Below are positions 1-10,672 of a stretch of 64,000 bases of DNA, piece by piece. A program made the position numbers and the translations under genes. The stretch's first letter is position 1; each line of letters starts with the position of its first letter. Origin of the DNA: Amorphophallus konjac. Its lineage: Eukaryota; Streptophyta; Magnoliopsida; Alismatales; Araceae. The DNA lies in assembly GCA_022559845.1 (NCBI GenBank), contig CM040117.1, positions 150,974,732 to 151,038,731 on the forward strand, given 5' to 3'. The notes under the pieces were generated by a model. That model saw only the letters and a list, made by a program, of their open reading frames with translations. It was not told where the DNA came from and made no database searches.

Positions 1-99
1 GGGGTGAGAAGGAGGATCCCCTTCTTGCATCCCTTGCATTCATTACATTTCATTCATTTGCATTCCTTCTCTCTCGGATCTCTTGACCCTTATCTTTCC

Positions 100-560
100 C
101 GTTTTCCAAAACCTCTGGATCCTTTCCAAACTACTTCCAGTTCACCCTTGTCCCCCGAATTTCTAGATTCTCTATCTCTTTCCCCGGGGTATCACGTCCC
201 CTCCTATTTTCCTCCTTCGGAACCTCCGAATCTTCCCCTTTTTAATCCACCTATCCTTACCGGGCATCACACCCCTTCTTATTCCCTCCTCCCGAAACCT
301 CTGGATTTCCCTTTCTTTTCCATACCAATCTTCCTAGGGCATCGCATCCCTTCTCATTTCCTTCCGGAGCCTCCGGACCTTCCTTTCTTCTGTTTCATCC
401 TTTTACTCTTCTAGGACATCGCGTCCTTTGTTCTTTTCCACCTTTTGAATTACATTTTTCCGTACCTTTCCCCACAACATCGTGTCCCTTGGCATTTTCA
501 TCCTCCGGAACCTCTGGATTCTTCTTCCCACCATGATTCTCATCCTTTGCCTCCAGACAC
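100..560 (+). repeat. Degenerate tandem repeat, unit about 75 bp
   Basis: Blocks of the type CATCRCRTCCC recur near 191, 263, 341, 417 and 478, alternating with blocks of the type CGGAACCTCTGGAT near 108, 219, 295, 365 and 505. The pyrimidine-rich spacing of about 60-78 bp makes a decayed tandem array. It produces a proline- and serine-rich open frame (4-414) that I do not take as a gene. Confidence 0.5.
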
Positions 561-3458
561 TCCGGATCCTCCTCTTTCCCTTTATCAATTTCTTCTCCTG
601 ATTCCTCCTAATCCCGGATGCGACCCAACTTCTTTTACATCAATTGCTTTGGGCATCTGCCCTTTCTCCCACTGCTTTTGAGGCTTTAGTCCTCACTCCC
701 CCCATTAACTTCCCATTTCCTTATGTATATCTTTCATGTGATCAAGGTTTCTACACCATAGTGAGGGAGTTCTAGCCCTCACCGCTTTTCCTTTTCTCCC
801 TATTCGTCTGAGTCTGGTCTGGGCACCACTCCTTCATATTAAGCCACTTCAAATCTTTGCCTCCCTATCTTTTATCTACCAAATGAGGATGACAAACCCC
901 ATGTTGATCAATATCGCCTCTGGAAACTGCTCCTTCAACACAGTTATCGCAAAGGCAACATGATTACATAAGTATGCATTCTTGTGTTTCATTATCTCAT
1001 TCACGCACGATTTTCAAAATGAAGTGCTTCTTAACATGATTAAGAGTGGTAGTTCTAGGCCTAGTCTTAGGTCTTTATTAAAGTTTTGTCAAAAAGAGTC
1101 TTTAGGCTTCCTTTTGCAGCACCTTTGGTTTTGAGAACCCCGCACTGGGAGTTCGACATTTTCTCCCCGCTCATTAAGGGCAACCCTTAGCTAGGCACCG
1201 CACACACTTCACGGCATCCTTAGCCGCCTTCCTTGTTAAACACCATTGCTACTTGGACCATGCTCGAGGGCATAAAGTCTTTTCTTTTCTCTACTTGGTC
1301 AAAATATGAGGGCAGAGGTAGTCTGAGCAAAACAACCAACCTAAGCACATCCCGACAAGTGGAAGTCTCAAATAGGGCCAGTCAATTAAGACCTTATTCT
1401 CAATTTCAGTTCCAAATACACGATCTCTCAAAGTCCAAAGGACAAACAAGAATAAAATGATGATCAAAAAATCAAAGAAAACTTTCAAAGAATATGGCAT
1501 GGCAAGAGGGCACTACAGTTTCCCCACGGGACGTCATGAGCCCAGTCGTATGTGTGCCTAAAAGAGAATTAAGGTTCGATGATATGACAAAAAGTCCCGG
1601 CGCAACAAACCAAATCTCTAGGGGTTGTGCTATGGAAAGAAGTCAAAACCCAACATCTTCTTAACTCATATTAGGCTTATCCCCAATTTTTCTTTTCTTC
1701 TCCCTATAAGATCGAGTGTTTCTCAGTATGGCCTTAGTAGGGGTACCGTTAACTATGGGCAGCCGATTATGGGGTGCCACCTTCAATACACGCCTTGCTT
1801 TGGGTGACTCTAGCGAGAGGGGAAGGAACAAGGACCCCTAGCCAATGGTTTAAATTACCCTTTGGTGCTGCAATTAGCAATGTCTAAATCAAAATCCAAC
1901 AAAATCAAATATTTTTAAAATCTAAAAAAATTAATTTTTTTTCAAAATCCATAAAAAATTGAATAGTTAAAAAGAAACCCATAAAAATTTGCATATTCTC
2001 AAAATCCAAAAAAAATCGCATTGTATTTTTCACTAACTGTTTGTTCAGATGGTGTCTTACGGGGATAAATTTTTGCAAGAAGGACCAAGAACATGGAATG
2101 AGTCCTCTTCTTCCACTTACATCAAATCTTTTGATTCTTCCACATGTTCTCAACATCATTATCTTCATGATTTGCCATTCTGGGAATCATGGGTTATCAT
2201 CTCCAAATCTTTCTAAGTAACTCTTGCTGACTTCACTTGATTATTCCTACCACTCTGGGCAATCTTGATCATTCAACTCCAAATCTTGACCATTGGCCAA
2301 GTTTGTCATCTTCATGGCTTAAATGAAACAATGAACAATGATGCTTTACATGTTTGATGTTTGAATGCTTCTATCCATGCTATTGATGACATCCATGTTA
2401 TGCTTGCTACATTCATTACTTGTTATATTTAATGATATCTTGGCTAACCAATTTTTGATCGCAGGAAAGAAGCTCTTTGGTCCCACCGTCCGGGCATCAT
2501 CTAGGTCCCACGGTGATTGCATTGCATTGCATTCCTCAGTGCTTAGTTCCCCCATGCTATATTGCTTTCACCATCTTCCTTATATCCATTTTTACTATAT
2601 GTTATCTACACTATTAGATTATACTAAGGATCTTGTGGCTTTGATAAATCAAGAATTTGTGTTCCCCTTCATCAAAAATAATGATAATTTTAAAAGAATC
2701 TTAGTCGCACAGATAAACCGTTGAGCCGTCCAAGACTAGGGATGATGGTTCCCTTTTGCGAGTTGGTGCGCAGATAAATGGGCTTTGGTTTAGTATCAGC
2801 TCACAAAATTGGCATCTTGACTCAGTCTGGCCAACTTAAAAATATTATCCTTAATTATTTTTTATTTTAATGTATTTAAATTTTCTTTTTAAACTCAGCA
2901 TGCATTCATGTAGGACTTTGAATTAATCATGGAAAATCCCTCTTATAACTTGATTTTGAGAGTTGATTGATTATTAATTTTTAAAATAGGAGATATTCCA
3001 TTCCGATTTGAGTCCTCAGTTCACCATGTTGCCGTTTTGGGCTATTTCCTTGAAAACTCCTTTATTTAGATTTCTATCCTCTTATTCAATCTTTTCCCTT
3101 AGACCCACCTTGGCTGCAGCACATCCACATTGGCTGGTAACTGCTCTCCAATTGTGAAACCTATAGGTTTATGACTTGGGGTACTTTCACCACGCTAGAA
3201 GTTGATCTCCTTTTTTTTTATCCCCATCGTGCCCGCGTGCACACCTTATCGTCCCATATCCAAATAATTGTTGATTTCATTGAATCTTCTCAAGATTGCT
3301 TCATTTCAAACTTTACAACCAATTCTTATCAAGTGGTGTTGATCGCGTGTCTCATCACACCTTGACATGTACTTTTCAGTTCACTCTCACTTCATTCCAT
3401 TTAATTACACTTCATTTCATTCCATTCCACTCCGTGTCACTCCCTTGCAAAGTAGAAG

Positions 3459-3473
3459 CTAGCGCGGGGCAGC
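3459..3473 (+). other. Polypurine tract (plus-strand primer site) of element O
   Basis: A G-rich stretch ending GCGCGGGGCAGC directly abuts the LTR start TGTAGAC. Element C has the equivalent GGCGGGGCAGC (reverse strand) directly before its 3' LTR. This identifies the downstream LTR as O's 3' LTR. Confidence 0.6.
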
Positions 3474-3791
3474 TGTAGACATGTCAAAATTGACATTACT
3501 TTGAGTATATCTCCTATCACATCATAATGTCCCAATTTGATCCTCAAATCAACATATTTGGGTGATTTTCCTCACTTTTCTGGAATATTCAGCTTTCTCA
3601 CATTTTCCTCCATTTTTCTCTATTTTTGAAGATTTTTATCCAATTTTTCGAGGCTATTTTGAATTGGAGTCAGACCCAATGGACGCCAATTCTCAGAATT
3701 AACGTCAAAAACTAATTCGTCAATTCTTTCAAGATTTAACGCCCGTCCAAGTAGACGTCATTTATAAAATTCGCATCCAGATGGGTGGACG
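3474..3791 (+). mobile_element. Element O 3' LTR, segment 1 (5' end of LTR)
   Basis: The LTR opens with TGTAGA and closes at 57397 with TCTACA. It is split into three parts by elements A and B; removing these and their target duplications leaves about 1.85 kb. This first part holds the start and ends at the A insertion, inside the arm of a hairpin motif. The copy O' at the right end of the window covers all of the LTR except about its first 250 bases. Confidence 0.8.
3787..3791. repeat. Target site duplication of element A, left copy
   Basis: GGACG before A and TGACG after it (14463-14467). The uninterrupted site in O' (reverse complement around 63925-63945) reads GTGGACGTGTATTC, so the original target is GGACG and the right copy has one changed base. 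Confidence 0.8.
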
Positions 3792-3902
3792 TGTAGCAAC
3801 CCTGATAAATTTAAAAGGAATAAATAAATCAAAATAGATTAAAAGATTTAGTAAATAAACGAAAGAGCTTGGAATAAAAATAATTAAACCCTGATGAAAA
3901 TA

Positions 3903-5330
3903 ACGCCTCAGATATAGGCGCTACTTTACAAGAAAACGCCTTTACCTAAGGCGTGTTTTGAAGAAAGGACGCCCACATGTCAAGGCGTCAAATTTCAAAC
4001 GACCAAAATAAATAAAAAGGGCAAGTTTGCATAACGTCCTTTGAGTGGACGCGTTTCAAAAAGTAACGACGCCTGACAAGGCGTCAATTTAAATTCGACG
4101 CCCTTACTTAGGACGCTAATTCAATTTGAGTTTCGTTCGACCCAGGAGTCTATCCAGGGCAAGTTGATAACTATGAGAAAGAGTTCGAATGTAGTAATAA
4201 CTCTATCACAGAAGTGTTACTTCCAATCAAACACTAACCTTATTAGGATTTCCAGAATCCTATAAAAACCCTTGACTATCGAACCCTAAAGATCTATTTG
4301 GACGACCTACTGCTGCTACGATACGTAAAGAACATCATGTTCTTTTTCCTTTAATCTGTCTATCAAATTGTGAAGAATACTGATGATTCTTCATTCTCTT
4401 CTGATTCCAGGTTGAAAGCTTTTGTCATCTGAAGAACGGGTAAGTTCTTCTCCTTCTTTACCTTCTGTTAGTTCTTACGAAGAGTAATACCTTCGTTTTA
4501 TTCTGCCTCTACAGGTTGCCTGTAGAAGTGAAATCGATCGATTGAAGAATTGAGGGTTCTTCATCCATGTACATCATCTGCAACTTCTCCTTCATCTTCT
4601 TCTTCCGGTGATCACTCTGTTACAGACAGAGCATCGTCTCTTCACCAGATCTTTCACGTTTCATCAAAAGGTAGGTTTTCTCAAGCACTGTAGCCCAAAT
4701 CACCATAATAGCTATGTTAAACCATATATATTAATTCATGCATATAGTTTTCGAGAGTTTTGAATGTTTCTATTGTTGGAAAGAAACGCCCTTTCCAAGG
4801 GCGCTAATTTTATACGCGACCCAGATTAGGGCGCTATTTAAATAAACGACCCTGACAAGGTCGTCAATTCAAAAGATTTGACGCCCTGTACACAGACGTC
4901 AATTTAATTACCTGATAATTACCCATGTTAATTAGTCCAATATTCACTTAAACATGATTCTAAATCAGTGCATGATCATTAATCCTGATATTATCCTGTC
5001 ATGACCATATCTCATTTTCTGGAAATTTCAATACTTAAAAAATTATAAATTCTTGAAATACACGACCCTGTATAGGCCGTCTCTCACTTGACTAACGCCC
5101 CTGTTCAGGGCGTAAATTGAAAAGTAACGCCCCTGTACATGGCGTGTTTTTGATAAATTACTGAAAATATATATTCTGCAAAAATAGAAGTAAAGAATGA
5201 ACGACCATTGTATACGTCATCAACTTATAATTAAACGCCCCTTACGAGGGCGCGTTTTTGGTAAAATACTGAAATATTGAAATTTTGCAAAAATAGGAAA
5301 AAATATATAAACGCCCTTATCTAAGGCGTT
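3903..5330 (+). repeat. Array of short GC-rich hairpins in A 5' LTR
   Basis: About 14 units, each with an arm such as AACGCC or GACGACC, a loop of a few to about ten bases, the complementary arm, and then an A/T spacer often reading AATT. Clear stems include ACGCCTT/AAGGCGT near 3936-3954 and CGCCCTT/AAGGGCG near 4790. The units fall in two blocks, one upstream of the TATA box (about 3900-4130) and one downstream (about 4785-5330). Confidence 0.75.
4261..4268 (+). promoter_or_regulatory. TATA box of A 5' LTR
   Basis: TATAAAAA in the sequence context AATCCTATAAAAACCC. It marks the likely U3/R boundary about 30 bp downstream. The same box is at 11900-11907 in the 3' LTR. Confidence 0.6.
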
Positions 5331-6831
5331 AATTACTTGAGTAGTGATTTTACTTAAGTCGTTATTTTCCTGTAAAAATGTTTTTACCTGTTTCTGATAA
5401 CCGATGGTTTCAGTATATCTATATATATGTATATCGGCACTATATCTCCACTCCGTGAGTATAGTCCCACGTTTCATGATGTTTTATCGATCACCCTTAA
5501 TTCTCATTGACATACAAGCTCTCCATTGGACATTCCGTTCCTTTGGACTAGCGAGTTAGTCATAGAGACCTCCGTAAGACTCCTCGAAGCCTTGGATTCC
5601 CTCAAGGCCGATTGAGCTGGTTGTACCCTAAAAACCCATTGCACTATTGATTGCCATGTCACTCTAAAGAAACATGGTATACCGGCCCTTATGATATGCA
5701 AAGAGTATATCATGAGAATTCTTAATGGGATGATGATATCATGCCATTTGTTGATGTTCTTGTAGACCTCAATTCTATAATAAGAATGAGGGTATCTTGC
5801 CTTTGATATACTGTTCATGTGGACCTCAATTCTATATAAAGAATGTCCATACTTGTCATGGTACCCGAGTTAAGGGAACCTAATTCCACCTAGTTTCATC
5901 GTTCATCGTGATTGTACCGTTGTTATCGCCTATCTATGTCCAATGTCGTATTTTTGGACTCCATTCTCTCAAAGTTATCCTACGTGTCTACAAGCTTAAA
6001 TTGTTGAAATTCCATATTGGCTATATATATATACAAGAGTGGATGTCAAATATACATGATAAATGCCTGCGCATATAGGGCCCGATCTGGTCCTGGGAGG
6101 AGCACCTGAAAGTACTTGTGCCCATGGGAGTTGAATGATAAGGTATCTGGCATTATACCGAGTGCATGACTAGCTTGATTGGACATTCCACACAAATCTT
6201 GTACTTGACTCGTACTTGACATGACATGAATTGCGTGACCCGAGAAAGGGTAATTACTTGCTTGCTTGATACATGATAGCCAAGGTTCTTGACATGACTT
6301 GCTAAAAAGTACTTGCTTGAATATCTGTTATCTTTTCTTGAAAGCTCATGACTAGTTCATCTTGCTGTCTTATTGATATATTCTTTCTCTATCTTGTCGT
6401 TTTATGCGAGCATGCATAGCTATGGTACATTCATGAAAAATATAATTACTTAAACCCCTTGCTAAGCGCTTGAGATATAATTTCCTACTGAGCGTTCGCT
6501 CACTCCGTGTGTTCCCTACTTTTCAGGTAATTCCGACGACGAGGGAAGTCAATCGGATGGGAATGGTCAAGAGTGAAAGAGATAGAACTTCTCCAAGTGT
6601 CATCTAGTCTTTTTCTTATTTTTAAGTCAACTATGTACTTTTCCTTTTTGTTTGAATAGAGTATTAGATTTGTAATAGTCTATCCATTATGAAATAAAGG
6701 ATTGGGTTATCTTTCTATTTTACGCATCTCTGTTTTGGTGTCGAATACACTACTACTCTGATTGACATGATTGATATAAACTCGTCGCGCATATCCGAGT
6801 ATCTTCCGCGCTCGGGGCGTGACAGTTTTTG

Positions 6832-6843
6832 TGGTACCAGAGC
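6832..6843 (+). other. Primer binding site of element A (initiator tRNA-Met type)
   Basis: TGGTACCAGAGC lies seven bases after the LTR end. It differs at one base from TGGTATCAGAGC, the initiator tRNA-Met complement common in plant LTR retrotransposons. A leader runs from here to the gag ATG at 6998. Confidence 0.85.
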
Positions 6844-6997
6844 CTAGGGTATTCAATTCCTAGGAAAACCCAAGTCCAAGGATAGGTTCAAACCTTTAAC
6901 CAGTGAGATTGGGTAGAACCAAGGGTTGAGTTAACATAAAAACTTAAAAGCCCTTAACGCGAGTATATACTAATATAGTTATTGTAATTGTAGGATA

Positions 6998-8626
6998 ATG
7001 GCTGCCGAACGTGCTCAATGGCGCAACATGCAGCGTACACTGCAAGGCATGACTCAAGTGCTGCAACAAGTAACACTAGGAGGTGGACAACGAGCAGGAA
7101 GTCTCCACCAGACTTTCAAGAACATGAACCCGCCCAAGTTCATGGGTTCTACTGATCCAGATGACGCTGAACACTGGATTAGGGAAACAGAACGAATATT
7201 CCGTGTTATGCAATGCACGGATCAAGATAAGGTCTTATTAGCTACTTTTCAGTTAGAAAGGGATGCTAGATGCTGGTGGGAATCAATAGAGGCTACTATA
7301 AATCAAGATCAGGTTTCGTGGGAGGAATTCGTTGAACACTTCAACGCAAAATATTTCTCGGACCGAGTTCAGGAAAAGAAGGCTGCAGAATTTGCTGCAT
7401 TGAAGCAACGATCTTTGTCCGTGGCCGAGTATGAGGCCCAATTCTCTAGATTGTCTCGATATGCTAAGCATCTAGTTAGCACCGAGAAAATGAAAGCTAG
7501 GAGGTTTCTTAATGGGCTCAGGCCCCAAGCTATTACTCAACTGGCGCCGATGGACATTCAAGTCTACTCGGAGATAGTACGCCGAGCTCAACTATTAGAA
7601 GATGCCACGGAACTGTCTGATAGGATTCGTGGTAAGGATAAGAAGGAACAAGTTACAGGTTCGGGTTCCTTTAAACCCAACTTCAAGAAAAGGCCTAGCA
7701 ATGGAGGAGCATCCTCACAAGACCAAAAGTTCAAGAAGACCAAGCCCTTCTCTATCACCACTACCTCTCCAAATACAGTGTGCAAACATTGTGATAAAAC
7801 GGGTCATAGAGCAGAAGAATGCTGGAGAAAACTAGGAGCATGTCTCCGTTGTGGGAGTCGTGAGCATCAGATTCCCGATTGCCCATTACTTAACGATCAA
7901 GCCTTTGACGGAAAGCGCCCAGTAACCAAGAATGCTCGTCTTCATGCAATCAAGGAGACCGAGCAAGAAGAAGAAGGCGACTTAGTGGAAGGTACATTGA
8001 AAGTTTGTTCCAGGAATGCATATGTCTTAATTGATACTGGTGCATCGCATTCTATTGTTTCTAAGAAGTTTGCTGACCCATTACCCCTAGAACCGGAATG
8101 GATAAAGTTAGTTTTGTCTACTCCTCTGGATGATGACACTGATATTACACATCATTACCAAAACTGCGAAGTATTGGTTCAGGGTAGAAATCTCCCTATT
8201 GATCTCATATGTTTAGATCTGAAAGAGTATGATGTTATACTAGGGGCAGATTGGTTATCCAAGTATCAGGCAACAGTTGATTGCCGCAATAGTAAGATTA
8301 CATTCAAGGAATTTCCAGAACTAATCTTGACTAGCCCCAAGGGTCGGAGCAGATCCCCTCTTATTTCAGCTCTCCGAGCTAGCAAGCTCATCAGGAAAGG
8401 ATGTACATCTTTCCTTGCCTTTGTCACAGTTAAAGAAGCTAAGGAAGCTAAGCTAGAAGACATTCCAATGGTACAAGAATTTCCGGACGTATTTCCGGAA
8501 GATTTTCCGGGATTACCCCCGCAAAGAGAAGTGGCCTTCACCATTGACTTAGTCCCTGGTGCTGGTCCGATTTCAAAGGCACCTTATAGGATGTCACCTG
8601 CTGAACTCAAAGAGTTAAAGGAGTAA
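6998..8626 (+). CDS. gag: Element A Gag, zinc knuckles, aspartic protease and RT N-terminus
   Basis: 542 codons. Residues about 45-170 form a retrotransposon Gag domain, with tryptophan-rich text such as RCWWESIE. Two CCHC zinc knuckles follow at about residues 261-295 (CKHCDKTGHRAEEC, then CLRCGSREHQIPDC). The protease active site is D-T-G-A at about residue 346. The conserved lead-in to RT, with the phrase EFPDVFPEDFPGLPP, starts at about residue 490. The frame ends in an in-frame TAA inside the RT N-terminal helix, where relatives read on. The start codon is the first ATG after the primer site and leader. Confidence 0.9.
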   Translation: MAAERAQWRNMQRTLQGMTQVLQQVTLGGGQRAGSLHQTFKNMNPPKFMGSTDPDDAEHWIRETERIFRVMQCTDQDKVLLATFQLERDARCWWESIEATINQDQVSWEEFVEHFNAKYFSDRVQEKKAAEFAALKQRSLSVAEYEAQFSRLSRYAKHLVSTEKMKARRFLNGLRPQAITQLAPMDIQVYSEIVRRAQLLEDATELSDRIRGKDKKEQVTGSGSFKPNFKKRPSNGGASSQDQKFKKTKPFSITTTSPNTVCKHCDKTGHRAEECWRKLGACLRCGSREHQIPDCPLLNDQAFDGKRPVTKNARLHAIKETEQEEEGDLVEGTLKVCSRNAYVLIDTGASHSIVSKKFADPLPLEPEWIKLVLSTPLDDDTDITHHYQNCEVLVQGRNLPIDLICLDLKEYDVILGADWLSKYQATVDCRNSKITFKEFPELILTSPKGRSRSPLISALRASKLIRKGCTSFLAFVTVKEAKEAKLEDIPMVQEFPDVFPEDFPGLPPQREVAFTIDLVPGAGPISKAPYRMSPAELKELKE

Positions 8627-9145
8627 TTTATGGAACTCATTAAGAAAGGATTCATTAGACCAAGTACTTACCCGTGGGGAGCGCCTGTATTATTTGTAAA
8701 GAAGAAAGACGGATCCATGAGGTTATGCGTCGACTATCGACAGTTGAATCATCTCACTATCAAGAACAAGTATCCACTGCCGAGAATCGATGAATTGTTT
8801 GATCAAATTTCAGGATCCATGTACTTTTCCAAAATTGATCTTAGGTCAGGATATCACCAACTAAGAGTCAAGGATGAGGATATTCATAAAACCGCATTCA
8901 GAAGCAGGTATGGCCATTATGAATTTGTTGTTATGCCTTTCGGACTAACGAATGCCCCTGCTGCCTTTATGCAGTTAATGAATAGTATATTCAAGCCTTA
9001 TTTAGATCAATTCGTGGTGGTCTTTATTGATGATATATTGATTTATTCCAAGACCAAGGAAGAGCATGAGGAACATTTGAGGATTGCATTACAAATATTG
9101 AGGACAAACCAATTATATGTAAAACTTAGCAAGTGTGAATTCTGA
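8627..9145 (+). CDS. pol: Element A reverse transcriptase core (segment between stops)
   Basis: Open segment following the first in-frame stop. It holds RT motifs in order: the [17 protein letters not shown] block, [29 protein letters not shown], and the catalytic F-I-D-D at about 9023-9034, a conservative form of the usual Y-x-D-D. It ends in TGA at 9143-9145 in the KCEF motif, where relatives have tryptophan. It has no start codon of its own that makes biological sense. Confidence 0.9.
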   Translation, partial: FMELIKKGFIRPSTYPWGAPVLFVKKKDGSMRLCVDYRQLNHLTIKNKYPLPRIDELFDQISGSMYFSKIDLRSGYHQLRVKDEDIHKTAFRSRYGHYEFVVMPFGLTNAPAAFMQLMNSIFKPYLDQFVVVFIDDILIYSKTKEEHEEHLRIALQILRTNQLYVKLSKCEF

Positions 9146-9322
9146 CTTGAAGAAGTGACTTTTCTCGGACATGTTATATCAAAGGATGGCTTGTCTGTAG
9201 ACCCATCAAAGGTTGAAGCTGTAAGGAACTGGGAAAGACCGACCAATGCTAGCGAGATCTGAAGTTTCTTAGGTCTTGCCGGCTATTACAGGCGATTCAT
9301 CAAGGATTTCTCTAAAATCGCT

Positions 9323-10672
9323 GTGCCACTTATGAGGTTAACTCGCAAGGAGATCCGTTATGAATGGGATGAGGAATGTGAAAGAAGCTTCCAAACTCTC
9401 AAGGATCATCTTACTACAGCTCCTATCTTAGCATTGCCAATTGAAGGAGAAAAGTTTGAGGTATACACTGATGCTTCTGGCATTGGCCTCGGGTGTGTTC
9501 TAATGCAACAAGGGAAGGTTATAGCCTACTCTTCTCGTCAATTAAAGAAGCATGAAGAGAACTACCCCGTCCATGACTTAGAATTGGCCGCGGTAGTATT
9601 TGCACTCAAAATATGGAGACATTATCTTTATGGAGTACAGTTTACTGTATACTCCGATCACAAGAGTCTCAAATATCTTTTTTCACAGAAGGAACTAAAT
9701 ATGAGGCAAAGACGATGGCTGGAATATCTCAAGGACTTCGACTTCAATATACAATATCATCCCGGAAAGGGTAATCATGTAGCAGATGCCCTTAGTCGAA
9801 AGCCGAGAGCACTGTTAGCCAATTATATGATTCAAGAATGGAAATTGCTGGAACAATTCTCTGAACTCAATATAAGCATGGACACGGACCCTAGATGTGT
9901 CACATTATCTCATGTAAGCATACAGTCAGATTTATTGTCTGAAATACAAGCACTTCAGAATGATGATCCTACATTAGTAGAAATCAAGGGCAGATTAGAA
10001 GGACAATCGGATTTCCAATTAGCTTCTGATGGAAGATTAATGTTCAAGAATAGAACTTGTATACTGGACTGCCCAGAATTGAAGAGGAAGGTCTTAGATG
10101 AAGCTCATAGGTCAAGGTATACGATTCATCCTGGATCTACTAAAATGTACCAAGATGTAAAAAGAAATTTTTGGTGGCCCAACATGAAAAGAGAAATAGC
10201 GGACTACGTATCACGCTGTCTCACGTGCCAACAAGTCAAGGCGGAACACCAAAAGCCTGCTGGAAAACTACATCCTCTAGATATCCCTAAATGGAAGTGG
10301 GAGGATATTGGTATGGATTTCATCATGGGTTTATCTAAATCAAAAAGAGGACATGATGGAATATGGGTTATCATTGACCGATTGACTAAATCAGCGCATT
10401 TCTTGCCAATCAAGAGTCGATGGTCAGTTGATGTCTTAGCTGCACTATACATCAAGGAAATAGTCAGATTACATGGTATTCCTGTTTCAATCGTGTCTGA
10501 CAGAGATCCCCGTTTTACTTCTCATTTTTGGAAAGGACTACAACAGTCGTTGGGAACGAGACTTAGCTTTAGTACAGCTTTTCATCCTCAAACGGATGGT
10601 CAGACCGAGAGAACCAATCAAGTAGTCGAAGATATGCTAAGAGCATGCATTACTGATTTTGATGGAAACTGA
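9323..10672 (+). CDS. pol: Element A RNase H and integrase (segment between stops)
   Basis: After a second nearby stop (TGA 9260-9262) the frame is open for 449 codons. RNase H is seen from YTDASGIGLG through the YSDHKSLKYL block to the DALSRK end. Integrase follows: an H-H-C-C zinc domain (HPGSTKM to CLTCQQ) and the D-D-E core, with GMDFIMGL, VSDRDPRF and TDGQTERTNQ supplying the three acidic residues. The segment ends in TGA at 10670-10672, at a conserved tryptophan position just after the core. Confidence 0.9.
   Translation: MPLMRLTRKEIRYEWDEECERSFQTLKDHLTTAPILALPIEGEKFEVYTDASGIGLGCVLMQQGKVIAYSSRQLKKHEENYPVHDLELAAVVFALKIWRHYLYGVQFTVYSDHKSLKYLFSQKELNMRQRRWLEYLKDFDFNIQYHPGKGNHVADALSRKPRALLANYMIQEWKLLEQFSELNISMDTDPRCVTLSHVSIQSDLLSEIQALQNDDPTLVEIKGRLEGQSDFQLASDGRLMFKNRTCILDCPELKRKVLDEAHRSRYTIHPGSTKMYQDVKRNFWWPNMKREIADYVSRCLTCQQVKAEHQKPAGKLHPLDIPKWKWEDIGMDFIMGLSKSKRGHDGIWVIIDRLTKSAHFLPIKSRWSVDVLAALYIKEIVRLHGIPVSIVSDRDPRFTSHFWKGLQQSLGTRLSFSTAFHPQTDGQTERTNQVVEDMLRACITDFDGN

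Larger units (their letters stand above)
1..3473 (+). mobile_element. Element O: 3' part of the internal region of a Tat/Ogre-like LTR retrotransposon
   Basis: Non-coding internal sequence running into O's 3' LTR at 3474. From about 2380 onward it aligns by eye with the reverse complement of 24647-25700 in element C: shared stretches include the block around 2640-2900, the phrase CACATTGGCTGGTAAC near 3125, and the purine tract before the LTR. Around 1270-1520 it resembles C sequence just downstream of pol (about 42720-43020). O is therefore the same lineage as C, on the + strand, with gag and pol outside the window to the left. No open frame here looks real. Unlike C, it has no room for the antisense genes. 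Confidence 0.75.
3792..6824 (+). repeat. Element A 5' LTR
   Basis: Starts TGTAGCAACCC and ends GGGGCGTGACA. It contains a TATA box at 4261, an array of GC-rich hairpins (about 3903-5330), and a polyadenylation signal AATAAA at 6693-6698. It matches 11431-14462 almost base for base. A 104-codon open frame on the - strand at 5504-5818 is repeated in the other LTR only because the LTRs are copies; I do not call it a gene. Confidence 0.95.

Noticed and set aside
2365..2724. 119-codon frame in O's internal region
   Set aside because: No domain, and the aligned region of C (reverse strand, about 25400-25700) does not keep the frame open.
5504..5818. 104-codon open frame conserved at 5504-5818 and 13142-13456
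   Set aside because: The two positions are the 5' and 3' LTR of element A, so conservation reflects recent copying. No start context, domain or codon bias.
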